Source of the DNA: Shewanella maritima
Lineage (GTDB): Bacteria; Pseudomonadota; Gammaproteobacteria; Enterobacterales; Shewanellaceae
Direction of reading: 5' to 3'
Length of the DNA stretch: 64,000 nt
NCBI RefSeq assembly: GCF_004295345.1
Contig: NZ_CP036200.1
Span: 2,161,001-2,225,000 of the forward strand
The position numbers and the translations under genes are program-made. Of this stretch, positions 16,433-24,817 are shown one piece after another. The notes below the pieces were generated by a model. The model saw only the letters and a program-made list of their open reading frames with translations, was not told where the DNA came from and searched no databases. Position 1 is the first letter of the stretch. Each line of letters begins with the position of its first letter.

Positions 16433-17446
16433 ATGAAAAAGACTATCTTAACTATCGCCACTGCAGCTGTGCTTTCGGCTGGTTTAACCGCAACAGCTAA
16501 CGCATGTTCATACTCAACTTTCGAAGTAGACGGCAAAGCCTATGTATCTCGCACAATGGAAGCGCCAGACTTCATGGGTGAACACCTTGTTACTGTGCCA
16601 CGCGGCTATGAAATTAATGGTAAGTCAGGTGATTACGGCTTCATTGGTATGCGCCACGAAAACACTGAGTGGATTTCATCTGGCCTAAACGAACACGGCG
16701 TTAATATTGAATCGCTGGCGCTACTTGAATCTGAATACCTTGAAGAAGGCAAAGGTGACATAAACTACCTAGAGGTGGTTGGCCATGTGCTCGCTAACGC
16801 AAAGTCTGTCGACGAAGCGGTCGAATTACTAAAGAAAACCAAAGTAGAAACCACCAAAATCAAAGTTGCCCACGATTTAACTGTTGGCATGCACTACGCC
16901 ATTCGTGACAAAGAACGCGCGGTGGTTGTGGAGTATGTTGATGGTTCTGGCTACCCAACTATCTACGAAAATGAAGTGGGTGTGATGGCCAATGACCCAG
17001 CATATCCTGAGCAATTGAAGAATGCGCAAAAGCACATCGACGCAGCGACAGCACGCACTGATGAAACCGTAGATATTTGGCAAAAACTAGATTCTGGTTC
17101 TGACAGCCGTTTCTCACACCTAGCAGCAATCAATGCTGAATATAAAAATCGTGGTGCTGACAAAGACGCCCGCAACAATGGTCTAGGCCGAGCGTTCTCC
17201 ATTCTCAACGCCATGGAAATTGTACCAAGCACTATGTACTGGTTATGGGTTTCACCTGACTCGCAAATGATTGGCTACGGCAATGTAGTGGATATTGAGA
17301 ATAAAGATTACTACTACCGCACGGTGAACAACCCAGACATCCGTAAAGTAGACTTAGACAAAATCGACTTCAGTACGGTTAAGTACTCGGCGAAAGATAT
17401 TTACCAACAAGCACCAAGCTTTACAGAGGTTTCAGCCGCAGAGTAA
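16433..17446 (+). CDS. Exported linear-amide C-N hydrolase, bile-salt-hydrolase-like branch
   Basis: 337 residues from the ATG at 16433, which has AAGG 8 bases upstream; an in-frame ATG at 16403 lacks a ribosome site and would spoil the signal peptide. The signal peptide ends ATANA and is followed by Cys25, the predicted nucleophile. YVSRTMEAPDF supplies the conserved Arg and VMANDPAYPEQL the conserved Asn. It differs much from the paralogues at 8112 and 14117 and has a distinct C-terminal half (STMYWLWVSPDSQMIGYGN). Likely a periplasmic acylase; substrate unproven. Divergent from the LysR at 15362. Confidence 0.88.
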   Translation: MKKTILTIATAAVLSAGLTATANACSYSTFEVDGKAYVSRTMEAPDFMGEHLVTVPRGYEINGKSGDYGFIGMRHENTEWISSGLNEHGVNIESLALLESEYLEEGKGDINYLEVVGHVLANAKSVDEAVELLKKTKVETTKIKVAHDLTVGMHYAIRDKERAVVVEYVDGSGYPTIYENEVGVMANDPAYPEQLKNAQKHIDAATARTDETVDIWQKLDSGSDSRFSHLAAINAEYKNRGADKDARNNGLGRAFSILNAMEIVPSTMYWLWVSPDSQMIGYGNVVDIENKDYYYRTVNNPDIRKVDLDKIDFSTVKYSAKDIYQQAPSFTEVSAAE

Positions 17447-17460
17447 GCCCAAAACCTAAA

Positions 17461-17496
17461 AAGCGCCATGCAATAGTACTTGCATGGCGCTTCATC
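17461..17496. terminator. Terminator after the third Ntn hydrolase
   Basis: A perfect 12-bp stem, AAGCGCCATGCA / TGCATGGCGCTT, between convergent genes. The T run is weak. Confidence 0.75.
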
Positions 17497-17550
17497 ACTT
17501 AGTCATATTCGCAGCTCTAAGCACTTGAAAGACCAAATTCTTGCTTATAT

Positions 17551-18261
17551 CTATTCCCTGACACATCTTACCGAGAACATATAATCTTTTGAGCTAGTTG
17601 CACGGCGAATTTCACCTTTATGACTATTCCACCATGAGTATGCCAGCGTGCGGATATAGGCATCTTTGTTATTAGCGGCGCTGGCTGTCCAAAACTCAGT
17701 GTATGCCCCTTGAGTGATGTACAGGCCATTCCACTTTACGCCTGCAGGCCTTGCAAAAAATTGCTGTTTGTTAATGACTTCGGGGTCGAACTTTTTAAAT
17801 AGGCCATCGTCCTGCGACTCTTTAAGCTGAGCCCCTAAGTCTTTGTCACCACCGCGCCACCCAAGAGTATCTACCTCTGCCTCAGCCATACCAATAGTTC
17901 GCTCAAGCTGTTGCCAATCTTCATCCGTTGCTACGCGCCACCCATCAGGACATAGGTTTCTGGAGTCAGATACATCATGCCAATTATAAAGCCTGCCATA
18001 TTTCAATAAATTCGCTTGTTCATCGTTAGGAATAACCCCACTCGACACCATAGATCCGTCTTGAAACTGTGTGCTTCTGAGGTTTTCAGCTAGCCAAGTT
18101 TGCTTGCCTATTGTGACTGTTCGATAGACATTACCTTGGGCATCTTTGACAGTATCAACTAACTTGTATAACTCACTGTTTATATCATTCGTGGCTGAAA
18201 CAGCAGTATTCATGACGCTAACCCCTAAAATGGCTCCAATGACGACGCTAATTTTGTTCAT
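17551..18261 (-). CDS. Exported FISUMP-domain protein
   Basis: 236 residues from the ATG at 18261, which opens directly into a signal peptide (MNKISVVIGAILGVSVMNTA, cleavage near AVSA); an upstream in-frame ATG would add a non-signal tail. The body matches the Fibrobacter succinogenes major paralogous domain: a YRTVTIGKQTWLAENLR start, GRLYNWHD, CPDGWRVATDEDWQQLE, and an SVRCVRE end. The two Cys probably form a disulfide. The domain occurs in exported proteins of unclear function. It is isolated between the hydrolase island and the AraC duplication. Confidence 0.8.
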   Translation of the reverse strand: MNKISVVIGAILGVSVMNTAVSATNDINSELYKLVDTVKDAQGNVYRTVTIGKQTWLAENLRSTQFQDGSMVSSGVIPNDEQANLLKYGRLYNWHDVSDSRNLCPDGWRVATDEDWQQLERTIGMAEAEVDTLGWRGGDKDLGAQLKESQDDGLFKKFDPEVINKQQFFARPAGVKWNGLYITQGAYTEFWTASAANNKDAYIRTLAYSWWNSHKGEIRRATSSKDYMFSVRCVRE

Positions 18262-18282
18262 TAACTTAACCCCAAAAGTTGT

Positions 18283-18533
18283 CAAACTGAATTAATTGAA
18301 CAAGTTCTATACAATCTAGTTTATTGACTCACTCAAACCATAGCTACACGTATACTCTCTAATGTATGCCTATTTGTATCAATCTCGGGTTTGAGGCTCG
18401 CTAACACTAGGATTCGTTATGTCATCTCGCCAAAAAACATTTTATGAGCAAGAGCTAGAGCGTCTTCACAATGAGGTGTTACCCAGCCCGAAACAGATCG
18501 CGCTGATCCGCCAGTCACGCCAAGCAACAGGTA
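18283..18533 (+). repeat. Duplicated AraC upstream region and 5' coding part, copy 1
   Basis: The AraC leader (from CTGAATTAATTGAACAAGTT) and the first 34 codons recur at 19692-19858. The leader here holds about 60 extra bases before the ATG. Homology stops within codon 35, after CGCCAGTCACGC. Together with the second copy it brackets the leucine-rich-repeat gene. Confidence 0.85.
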
Positions 18534-18604
18534 GTACTAAATCTAAAGAAGCTCAAGATACACTCAAGTTAGAGGCTCATAATATGAACTTAAATGACTG
18601 GTAA
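18419..18604 (+). pseudogene. Truncated AraC-type gene fragment
   Basis: 61-codon frame whose first 34 residues are nearly identical to the AraC protein at 19757 (MSSRQKTFYEQELERL shared). Then it departs into an unrelated tail (QATGSTKSKEAQDTLKLEAH) and stops. All helix-turn-helix sequence is lost, so no DNA binding is expected. It keeps an ATG and could be translated as a short peptide. It is best read as the broken end of a duplication. Confidence 0.75.
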
Positions 18605-18670
18605 AAAGCGATCACTCGATAAATAAAGTCAACTCACCTGGTGTAAAACTTATGGACAAGGACCAAGATA

Positions 18671-19558
18671 ATGGCGGTTAAAATAAAATTCAGTTGCTAT
18701 CTCGGAGATATAGACTTTTATCAAGTTTCTCCTTCGAACATTGATTTGTCGCTATCTTTTCTAAACAAACAAGGAAGTAAAATTGGTGTTTATCTTAATT
18801 TTTCAGAGCACAAATTCAAAAGTATTGATTTTCTGAAAGAAGTTAAAAACTTAACTGGCATAAAAATTTATGGAATCCCAACATGTTCGACAGAAATTTT
18901 GGGAGAATTGAATGACTTAAAATCATTAACCATGGTAAACATTAAAAAAAGCAATATCAGTTTTGACCATCTCGATAACATTATCGAACTCAATACTGAC
19001 TGGTACCCATGGCTCGCCAAAGAAGTTATAAAATTAGAGAAACTACAAGTTCTTTCTATTCACAAGTTCAATTCAAACGTTGGGAATTTGAGTTCACTTA
19101 CATTTTGTAAAGACTTGCGGCAACTTATAATAGTTGGTGGAAATTTAAACAACTTAGAGGGATTGGAGAAATTTCAAAAACTAAAAAAATTGGAGCTCAG
19201 TCTGCTTCGTAACCTAACTCACTTATCAGGGTTACAGCACCTAAACAGCCTTGAGTCTTTGGAGCTCTACGGGTTAAAAAAAGTTATGGATATTTCACCA
19301 GTATTCAATCTTACTTCACTAAAGCATCTAAACATTTATAAAATGGGAGACATCAGTTCTATCAATGGGATTGCCAATCTAGTTAACTTGATTCACTTAC
19401 ACACATACGATTTAAAAATATCAGACTTGAACTTAGAACCAATCCTATCATTAGAGAAAGTCATTTCTTTCAAATTACAGAATAAAAAGGGCTATTCGCA
19501 TAAAGAGCAAGAAGTTAAGGATGTGTTATATTCAAAATCTGAAAGCCCGTACCGTTAG
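18671..19558 (+). CDS. Leucine-rich-repeat protein
   Basis: 295-residue protein without a signal peptide. From about residue 60 to 270 it shows leucine-rich repeats of 20-24 residues (LEGLEKFQKLKKLELSLL, LSGLQHLNSLESLELYGLKK, LTSLKHLNIYKMG), the internalin/SDS22-like type that forms a binding solenoid. AAGGA lies 8 bases before the ATG. The coding sequence is markedly AT-richer than its neighbours (many AAA, TTA and ATT codons), which suggests recent transfer. It is flanked by the two copies of an AraC 5' end. Partner and role are unknown; cytoplasmic location is implied. Confidence 0.75.
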   Translation: MAVKIKFSCYLGDIDFYQVSPSNIDLSLSFLNKQGSKIGVYLNFSEHKFKSIDFLKEVKNLTGIKIYGIPTCSTEILGELNDLKSLTMVNIKKSNISFDHLDNIIELNTDWYPWLAKEVIKLEKLQVLSIHKFNSNVGNLSSLTFCKDLRQLIIVGGNLNNLEGLEKFQKLKKLELSLLRNLTHLSGLQHLNSLESLELYGLKKVMDISPVFNLTSLKHLNIYKMGDISSINGIANLVNLIHLHTYDLKISDLNLEPILSLEKVISFKLQNKKGYSHKEQEVKDVLYSKSESPYR

Positions 19559-19691
19559 TTCTTCGGAACTAATGCTAAATATAAAAGTTGAATGCTAATA
19601 AATTCACTCACAACAATGGTCTAGGTCGCGCCACCATACTCTATACAGATAAGGTTGCGCGGCGAGTTTTGCAGTTTGAGAACTCGTCTAT
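19559..19691. other. Junction region after the leucine-rich-repeat gene
   Basis: A hairpin TTAGTTC-TTCG-GAACTAA (19555-19572) overlaps the stop codon; it has a stable CUUCGG loop but no T run. At 19611-19631, CAACAATGGTCTAGGTCGCGC matches the Ntn hydrolase gene at 17170-17190 (19 of 21), possibly a relic of that gene. Nothing else is recognisable. Confidence 0.4.
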
Positions 19692-19858
19692 AAATGAATT
19701 AACTGAATAAGTTCTGTACAATCTCATTTAATCGCTCCTAAAGCTTCAGGTACGCTATGTCATCTCGCCAAAAAACATTCTATGAGCAAGAGCTAGAGCG
19801 CCTTTACAATGAGGTGCTACCCAGCCCGAAGTTGTTCGCACTGATCCGCCAGTCGCGC
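19692..19858 (+). repeat. Duplicated AraC upstream region and 5' coding part, copy 2
   Basis: Copy joined to the intact AraC gene. The leader runs ATGAATTAACTGAATAAGTT, and coding identity with copy 1 ends at the same codon. Confidence 0.85.
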
Positions 19859-20170
19859 AGTTTTATGCAAAAATATCACAGCGAAAATGTGGTGTTAGAT
19901 GACCTAGCTAAAGCTTCATTTATGTCGCGTTTTCACTATGTGCGTATGTTCAAGCAAATCTATGGTGTTACGCCAAGAACTCACCTTAAAGATATGCGCA
20001 TAGACAGAGCGAAGCTGTTGCTGCAACAAGGGCAAAGCATCACCAAAACTTGTTTTGACGTGGGTTACGAGAGCCTCACCACTTTTTCTGCCGTGTTCAA
20101 AAAGAGCACCGGATACTCACCTAAAGCGTTTCAGCAATTACATACTCCCCTCAAAAACGACGCTCGCTAG
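19757..20170 (+). CDS. Small AraC-family regulator (DNA-binding domain only)
   Basis: 137-residue protein made of a short N-terminal helix and a complete AraC DNA-binding domain (residues 35-130). The first helix-turn-helix includes LDDLAKASFMSRFHYVRMFK and the second ITKTCFDVGYESLTTFSAVFKK, ending in the GYSPKAF signature. It has no effector domain, so control is likely through its own level or a partner. The glyoxalase-fold gene starts 105 bp downstream on the same strand and is the probable target. Confidence 0.9.
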   Translation: MSSRQKTFYEQELERLYNEVLPSPKLFALIRQSRSFMQKYHSENVVLDDLAKASFMSRFHYVRMFKQIYGVTPRTHLKDMRIDRAKLLLQQGQSITKTCFDVGYESLTTFSAVFKKSTGYSPKAFQQLHTPLKNDAR

Positions 20171-20275
20171 CAGGGTCCAAAACCATAAAAGCAATCTAGA
20201 ATAAGTTTTAAATACAGCAGTTGTTATTCTGTACTCAATCCAGTTGTTACCGTTTTTAAGAAAGGAAAAGTACAC

Positions 20276-20665
20276 ATGATTAAAATTGCACTCACTAGCG
20301 TGCCAGTCACTAACCAAGACAAGGCATTAGATTTCTACACTAACATTTTAGGCTTTGTGAAAAAGACTGAGGTACCACTTGGTGAGCATAAGTGGCTAAC
20401 GGTGGTGTCAGCCCAGGAGCAAGCTGGCGTTGAGCTGCTACTTGAACCTATGGCATTTGAACCAGCTAAGCAGTATCAAGATGCGTTAAAACAAGCTGGT
20501 ATCCCTTGGACATCATTTGCCGTCGATGATATCGACAGCGAATACCAAAGATTAGTTAAGCTAGGCGTTGAGTTCTCTATTGAGCCAAGAGAAGCTGGCA
20601 CAGTGAAGATTGCGGTGCTCGATGACACTTGCGGCAACTATATTCAGCTAATGCAAACCCTGTAA
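20276..20665 (+). CDS. Glyoxalase/bleomycin-resistance (VOC) fold protein
   Basis: 129 residues, a single vicinal-oxygen-chelate unit with two beta-alpha-beta-beta-beta modules. The first runs from IALTSVPVTNQDKALDFYTN and the second from WTSFAVDDIDSEYQRLVKLG to GNYIQLMQTL. The Glu near the end of the first module (VELLLEP) is kept, but the usual metal His at the start is replaced (ALTSVPV), so enzymatic activity is uncertain. GAAAGGAAAAG precedes the ATG. Follows the AraC gene and is probably controlled by it. Confidence 0.85.
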   Translation: MIKIALTSVPVTNQDKALDFYTNILGFVKKTEVPLGEHKWLTVVSAQEQAGVELLLEPMAFEPAKQYQDALKQAGIPWTSFAVDDIDSEYQRLVKLGVEFSIEPREAGTVKIAVLDDTCGNYIQLMQTL

Positions 20666-20678
20666 CGCCTTTTAGGCA

Positions 20679-22373
20679 TCATGATTCGCTAGTACTTGCT
20701 TTGGTATTACTAGCGCTAGCATGCACCGCCTGTGAACGGCCATTGTCTTTGGCTTGATACAGCGCGGTGTCGGCAAGTTTCACTAGCTCTTGCTGTGACA
20801 CTTTGCTATCTGGATAGGTCGCCACTCCAGCTGAGATACTTACCTGCCCTAACGACAGCTTGTTCATTTCAATATGCATGGCGCTTACCTCTGCCACAAC
20901 CCGCTCAGCCAGCTCAAAGGCTTGCTGCGCGGAAAAGTCAGGACAAATAATAGCTAACTCTTCACCTCCCAAACGGCACACCGAGCCTTGAGTGCCAGCC
21001 ACTTTAATCAGTAAGCTCGCGACCTGTTTCAGCACATAATCCCCAGCGTCATGACCAAAGTTATCGTTAAACTGTTTAAAGTGGTCGAGATCTAGCATCA
21101 GCACTGACAGCACGCTATTGTTTTGATTGGCGATTGCCCACTCACGCTCAAGTTTGTCTTCAAAATATCGGCGGTTATATAACTGAGTAAGCGGATCGCG
21201 CAGCGCCTGTGCCCGCAGCTTTTGCTGAAAACGCAGGTTAGCTAACGCCAAACCTAAGTGCTCAGCTAAGGTAAACGCGAGCTGCTTAGTCTCTTCAGTT
21301 AAACAAACCGCGCCCGTTGGAAAATACAAATGGAACAAGCCAACCGTGTTGCCATGGGCTGTGAGTGGAATGCACATGGCGGTGTGCTGCTCATTTAACT
21401 CACGCATGTGGTTACAACTTAGATTGTGGTTTTCATCTTGAGATAAATGATATTTACCCTTACGCATCGCCCAGCAATCATTTGGCTCAAATGCAGTGTG
21501 CGCAGGCCAGTTATCGCCCCAGTCTATGGTCACCTCAAGCAAGTTACGCGAATCGCGCATGATCGACACACAACCATTAATACCGACCAGAATACGCGGC
21601 ACTATGTCTTGCACCACCACGCGGGCATCATCCATGTTTTTGCAAGCAGCCAGCATGTTAGCTAGCTGCCTAAGTAATTCAATTTCCTTGGTGCTTTTGT
21701 TTATGCGATCTTGCTGTTGCTGCTTTTCATGGTTAATGAGAATCGACATGCGCTGGTAGCTGTACCAAATTGATGCCACCAGCACCGCCATAGAAAACGC
21801 CATAATTAAATACAAAATGGCTTTTAAGTCTGCAGACATATCAGCAAGAGCAGTCATCGGCATTGCCATACGGATAACGTATTGCGAGCCATGCTCATCT
21901 GCATGGTGTTGATGTTGCGCGTCAATAATTTCAACGCGCACAGCCACATACAATAAGGTTTGTTTTTTAGTTGAACTGTAGCGCTCTGCAACCCCTGTAC
22001 CCGTTGCAAATGCTGCTGCGACCTCATGGCGCTCAGCATGGTTTTCCATATTACGTACTTGATGAGGCTTAAGCGTCGAGTCACCAAGCACTACGCCACT
22101 ACTGTCGATAATAGTGAAACGATTATCTGTAGTGGACTGCGACAGACTATCTAAAAAGTCATCAACCTCAGCGGGCGTGAGGTCATTAAAGTGGAGTTTT
22201 TGCGCTTCAACCTCGTACTGCACGTCGCGCACTATGCTGAACATGTACTGGCTAACAATATCGGTAACCCAGTTATGTAAGGTGTGGTGGTAAATATAGC
22301 CGCCAATAACAAACGAGCACGCCAACGCAATGGCTGGTATGTACAAAAATTTGCTGAATGCTGGCGTCTTCAT
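20679..22373 (-). CDS. Membrane diguanylate cyclase with GAF domain
   Basis: 564 residues from the ATG at 22373, which has GGGAG 6 bases upstream. Order: transmembrane helix (about 5-25), periplasmic sensor region to about 185, second transmembrane helix (LYLIMAFSMAVLVASIW), coiled coil, GAF-like domain (about 235-385), and GGDEF domain (about 395-550). The active-site loop reads RLGGEEL, an accepted variant of GGEEF, and the Mg-binding Asp lies in LDLDHFKQFND. The RxxD inhibitory site that normally precedes the loop is absent (AGTQ there), so product feedback is not expected. Probably makes cyclic di-GMP in response to a periplasmic signal. Confidence 0.9.
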   Translation of the reverse strand: MKTPAFSKFLYIPAIALACSFVIGGYIYHHTLHNWVTDIVSQYMFSIVRDVQYEVEAQKLHFNDLTPAEVDDFLDSLSQSTTDNRFTIIDSSGVVLGDSTLKPHQVRNMENHAERHEVAAAFATGTGVAERYSSTKKQTLLYVAVRVEIIDAQHQHHADEHGSQYVIRMAMPMTALADMSADLKAILYLIMAFSMAVLVASIWYSYQRMSILINHEKQQQQDRINKSTKEIELLRQLANMLAACKNMDDARVVVQDIVPRILVGINGCVSIMRDSRNLLEVTIDWGDNWPAHTAFEPNDCWAMRKGKYHLSQDENHNLSCNHMRELNEQHTAMCIPLTAHGNTVGLFHLYFPTGAVCLTEETKQLAFTLAEHLGLALANLRFQQKLRAQALRDPLTQLYNRRYFEDKLEREWAIANQNNSVLSVLMLDLDHFKQFNDNFGHDAGDYVLKQVASLLIKVAGTQGSVCRLGGEELAIICPDFSAQQAFELAERVVAEVSAMHIEMNKLSLGQVSISAGVATYPDSKVSQQELVKLADTALYQAKDNGRSQAVHASASNTKASTSES

Positions 22374-22498
22374 TGCATCTCCCAACTCATGTCCACCTAA
22401 AGACTTAGTCTAGTTGAGAAACACCAATGTTGTTTTGTAATCTGGAGTTTGAACTCCTGCTGTGAGTACTCTATCAGAGAGGTTTTTCGCCCTAACAA

Positions 22499-23638
22499 CT
22501 ACCAAGGAGTGCCGACTCGTTCGCATTGATTAAATCGAGCAAACTGGGCTAATTGATGCTCGAGTGATGCCATAAAATCATCGTGACAACTTAGCGAAGG
22601 CTCAAGGAATAGCTTGTTCACTTGCAGTATTTTCTGCTGCTTGTTCACCTTACAGTCTAGTTTTGCGACTAGCTCTCCCTGCCACAATACCGGCAGGCAA
22701 AAATAGCCAAATTTACGCTTTGCCTCGGGTAAATAGCATTCAAGTTGATAGTCAAAATCAAATAAAAACCGCATACGGTCACGTTGAATTATCAGGTTGT
22801 CGAAGGGAGAAAGAATTATTGCGCGATTCCCTAGAGGCTGACTAGCAGCCTGGATTGCAGCAGGAGTAGTAAAATAAGTCTGGTCATTGATTTGCACAGG
22901 TAATATTTCGCCCGAATCTAGCAACTGTTTCAAACTGATTTCTATCAATGGGCGCACAGCTTTTAGTAAATAGGCCATTTGTGTAGCACGGCCAATGCCG
23001 TGAGCACGCAAGAAACCAAGTACCAAAAATCGGCCATATTCTTGGTCACTGGGCAAAGTAGTATCTACCTCTTCAGGTATTACCCTGTGAGTCAAATCAT
23101 AGACTTTTTGAAAGCCTTGCCTGCGCGGGATCATTAAATCACCCTGCATGTATAAACACTCTAATGCTTGCTTAGCAGGTTTACTTCCCCACCCCTGTGT
23201 TTTAGTACTTGAACCAGAAAAGTCCTTGGCCATTAACGGGCCCTCGGCAGCTATTCTGTCCAACACATAGCGCATTAACTGATGGTCAGGCTTATACCAA
23301 TGACGCAAGACTCCAGATTTAAAGGCTGCTTTTCTAGGTAAAGTAAAACGAAAATCTCGCATTGGAATGTAAGCTGCTGCGTGAGACCAATACTCAAATG
23401 CTTGTTTCCTAGCAACTAGCTCATCGAGATGGTGAGGCAAGTAATCACTATTGCGACTCCACATAACATGGTGATGTGCTCGCTGTACCACAGAAATGGA
23501 ATCTATTTGTGCATAGCCAAGGTGTTGCAGCACAGCTAAGCTTGCATCAAAACTAGATGACTCACCAACCAAAGGCGATGTTAAGCCTTGGGCTGTAAGT
23601 GCGAGGTTTTTAGCTTGCTGTATTGGCAGTTTTAACAT
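22499..23638 (-). CDS. Winged-helix DNA glycosylase-like protein, YcaQ/AlkX family
   Basis: 379-residue member of the HTH_42 family, whose characterised members (E. coli YcaQ, Streptomyces AlkZ) unhook interstrand crosslinks and alkylated bases. The signature QIDSISVVQRAHHHVMWSR near residue 40 contains the Q-x-D catalytic pair used by YcaQ-type enzymes. Winged-helix units follow, and the late FDNLIIQRDRMRFLFDFDY segment is typical. The start lies 1 bp beyond the stop of the TetR gene, so the two form an operon and the TetR protein probably controls this gene. Confidence 0.85.
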   Translation of the reverse strand: MLKLPIQQAKNLALTAQGLTSPLVGESSSFDASLAVLQHLGYAQIDSISVVQRAHHHVMWSRNSDYLPHHLDELVARKQAFEYWSHAAAYIPMRDFRFTLPRKAAFKSGVLRHWYKPDHQLMRYVLDRIAAEGPLMAKDFSGSSTKTQGWGSKPAKQALECLYMQGDLMIPRRQGFQKVYDLTHRVIPEEVDTTLPSDQEYGRFLVLGFLRAHGIGRATQMAYLLKAVRPLIEISLKQLLDSGEILPVQINDQTYFTTPAAIQAASQPLGNRAIILSPFDNLIIQRDRMRFLFDFDYQLECYLPEAKRKFGYFCLPVLWQGELVAKLDCKVNKQQKILQVNKLFLEPSLSCHDDFMASLEHQLAQFARFNQCERVGTPW

Positions 23639-23639
23639 G

Positions 23640-24239
23640 TCATGATGCCATTAGCTGCTTAACACAATGCTGCGCGACATTTTCTAACGCTTCTTTTGAC
23701 TGCCCAGCGCGAGCTTGTACTGCAATGCCGTTGCTCACAATGAGTAGGCTATTGGTCAGTAGTTCGACCTGCTTGGCACCTTGAGTAGGCTTTAATTTTC
23801 GCTCAATAAACATTGCTATCGTTTGAAATATTTCTTTGCCAATTTGCTCAAGCTGCAGAAGTACATCAGCAGGAAATGCAGCATTCTCAGCTTCATTAAT
23901 ACTCTTGATAAACAAGCAGCCTGTTGGCGTATCTCCTGCCGTAAATAGCTCGATAAGGGCTTGCAGGTGCGACATTAATTGCAGCTTAGGGTCTTTGTCT
24001 TGCTCAATATCTAATAGGTTGTAGCAAGGCGTGATATATCGCTGGTAGTAAAACACTAGCACTTGTTGATAAAGCTGCTCTTTGTTGCCAAATGCGGAGT
24101 ACAAACTGGGCGGATTAATCGCTAGAGCTTGCGCCAACTGAGCGATAGAAGTACCAAAATAGCCATTTTCCCAAAATACTCGCATCGCCTCATCAAGAGC
24201 CTGCTCTCTATCAAAGGTTCTTTTTCTACCCGCTTTCAT
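23640..24239 (-). CDS. TetR-family repressor
   Basis: 199 residues with an N-terminal helix-turn-helix (TSIAQLAQALAINPPSLYSA, then FGNKEQLYQQVL), the AcrR/YxaF-like TetR type. It sits in an operon with the YcaQ-like glycosylase and faces the membrane-protein gene at 24340. The 100-bp gap between them carries two palindromic sites, so it likely represses both directions. The ligand is unknown; glycosylase control suggests a DNA-damaging or electrophilic compound. Confidence 0.9.
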   Translation of the reverse strand: MKAGRKRTFDREQALDEAMRVFWENGYFGTSIAQLAQALAINPPSLYSAFGNKEQLYQQVLVFYYQRYITPCYNLLDIEQDKDPKLQLMSHLQALIELFTAGDTPTGCLFIKSINEAENAAFPADVLLQLEQIGKEIFQTIAMFIERKLKPTQGAKQVELLTNSLLIVSNGIAVQARAGQSKEALENVAQHCVKQLMAS

Positions 24240-24275
24240 GACTGCTGCCTTTAATTTTGATCTTAATCACTACCG

Positions 24276-24327
24276 ATTTTGTAGTGATCACTATAAAATG
24301 TCAATTTGTAACGATCACTACAAAATA
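24276..24327. promoter_or_regulatory. Two palindromic TetR operators
   Basis: The site ATTTTGTAGTGATCACTATA (24276 onward, continuing to AAAT at 24299) is a near-perfect 24-bp palindrome centred on TGATCA. A second copy, TTTGTAACGATCACTACAAA, lies at 24305-24324. Both fall between the divergent TetR and membrane-protein starts, the usual place for TetR operators. Confidence 0.85.
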
Positions 24328-24339
24328 TAGGTACAAACA

Positions 24340-24774
24340 ATGAACCGCCCATTCAATATCAAGACATTTATCATTGTGACGCTATTAACTAGCATTTGGA
24401 TCAACATTGCCGAGGTTGCACGCGCCATGTTGGTGGCGTTCCCAATGATGGAAGACTTTTATGCGGGTAGAATTGAAATTGGCCCAATGGGCGTCAGCAA
24501 TGCATTAATTTGGGCATTGTGGGACACCATTCTTAGCGGCACCTTAGTGTTTATGTATTGGCTGTGCAAACAATCATTTACTCACACTAATCGCGCAGTT
24601 GTTATCTCAGGTAGCGTCACCGCACTAGCAACACTTGGTGTATTTTGGATAGCGTCTGTGAACTCAGGGCTCGGCACTTGGACGATGGCATTTACCATAT
24701 TTCCGATTGCCTGGATTGAAATGCTTATCGGGGCTTTTATTGCCTCAAAACTGTATGACAAGTTTGAGCACTAG
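24340..24774 (+). CDS. Four-helix membrane protein of unknown function
   Basis: 144 residues with four hydrophobic segments: about 8-35, 55-72 (ALIWALWDTILSGTLVFMYW), 82-103 and 112-135. There is no signal sequence beyond the first helix, and I see no catalytic motif. The gene is divergent from the TetR repressor, and its start lies 13 bp after the second operator, so it is very likely TetR-controlled. A role in protection or transport alongside the YcaQ-like enzyme is an inference. Confidence 0.75.
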   Translation: MNRPFNIKTFIIVTLLTSIWINIAEVARAMLVAFPMMEDFYAGRIEIGPMGVSNALIWALWDTILSGTLVFMYWLCKQSFTHTNRAVVISGSVTALATLGVFWIASVNSGLGTWTMAFTIFPIAWIEMLIGAFIASKLYDKFEH

Positions 24775-24817
24775 CACTGCAACTGGCTCATACTCAAGGC
24801 AGTAATACATGCTCGAC

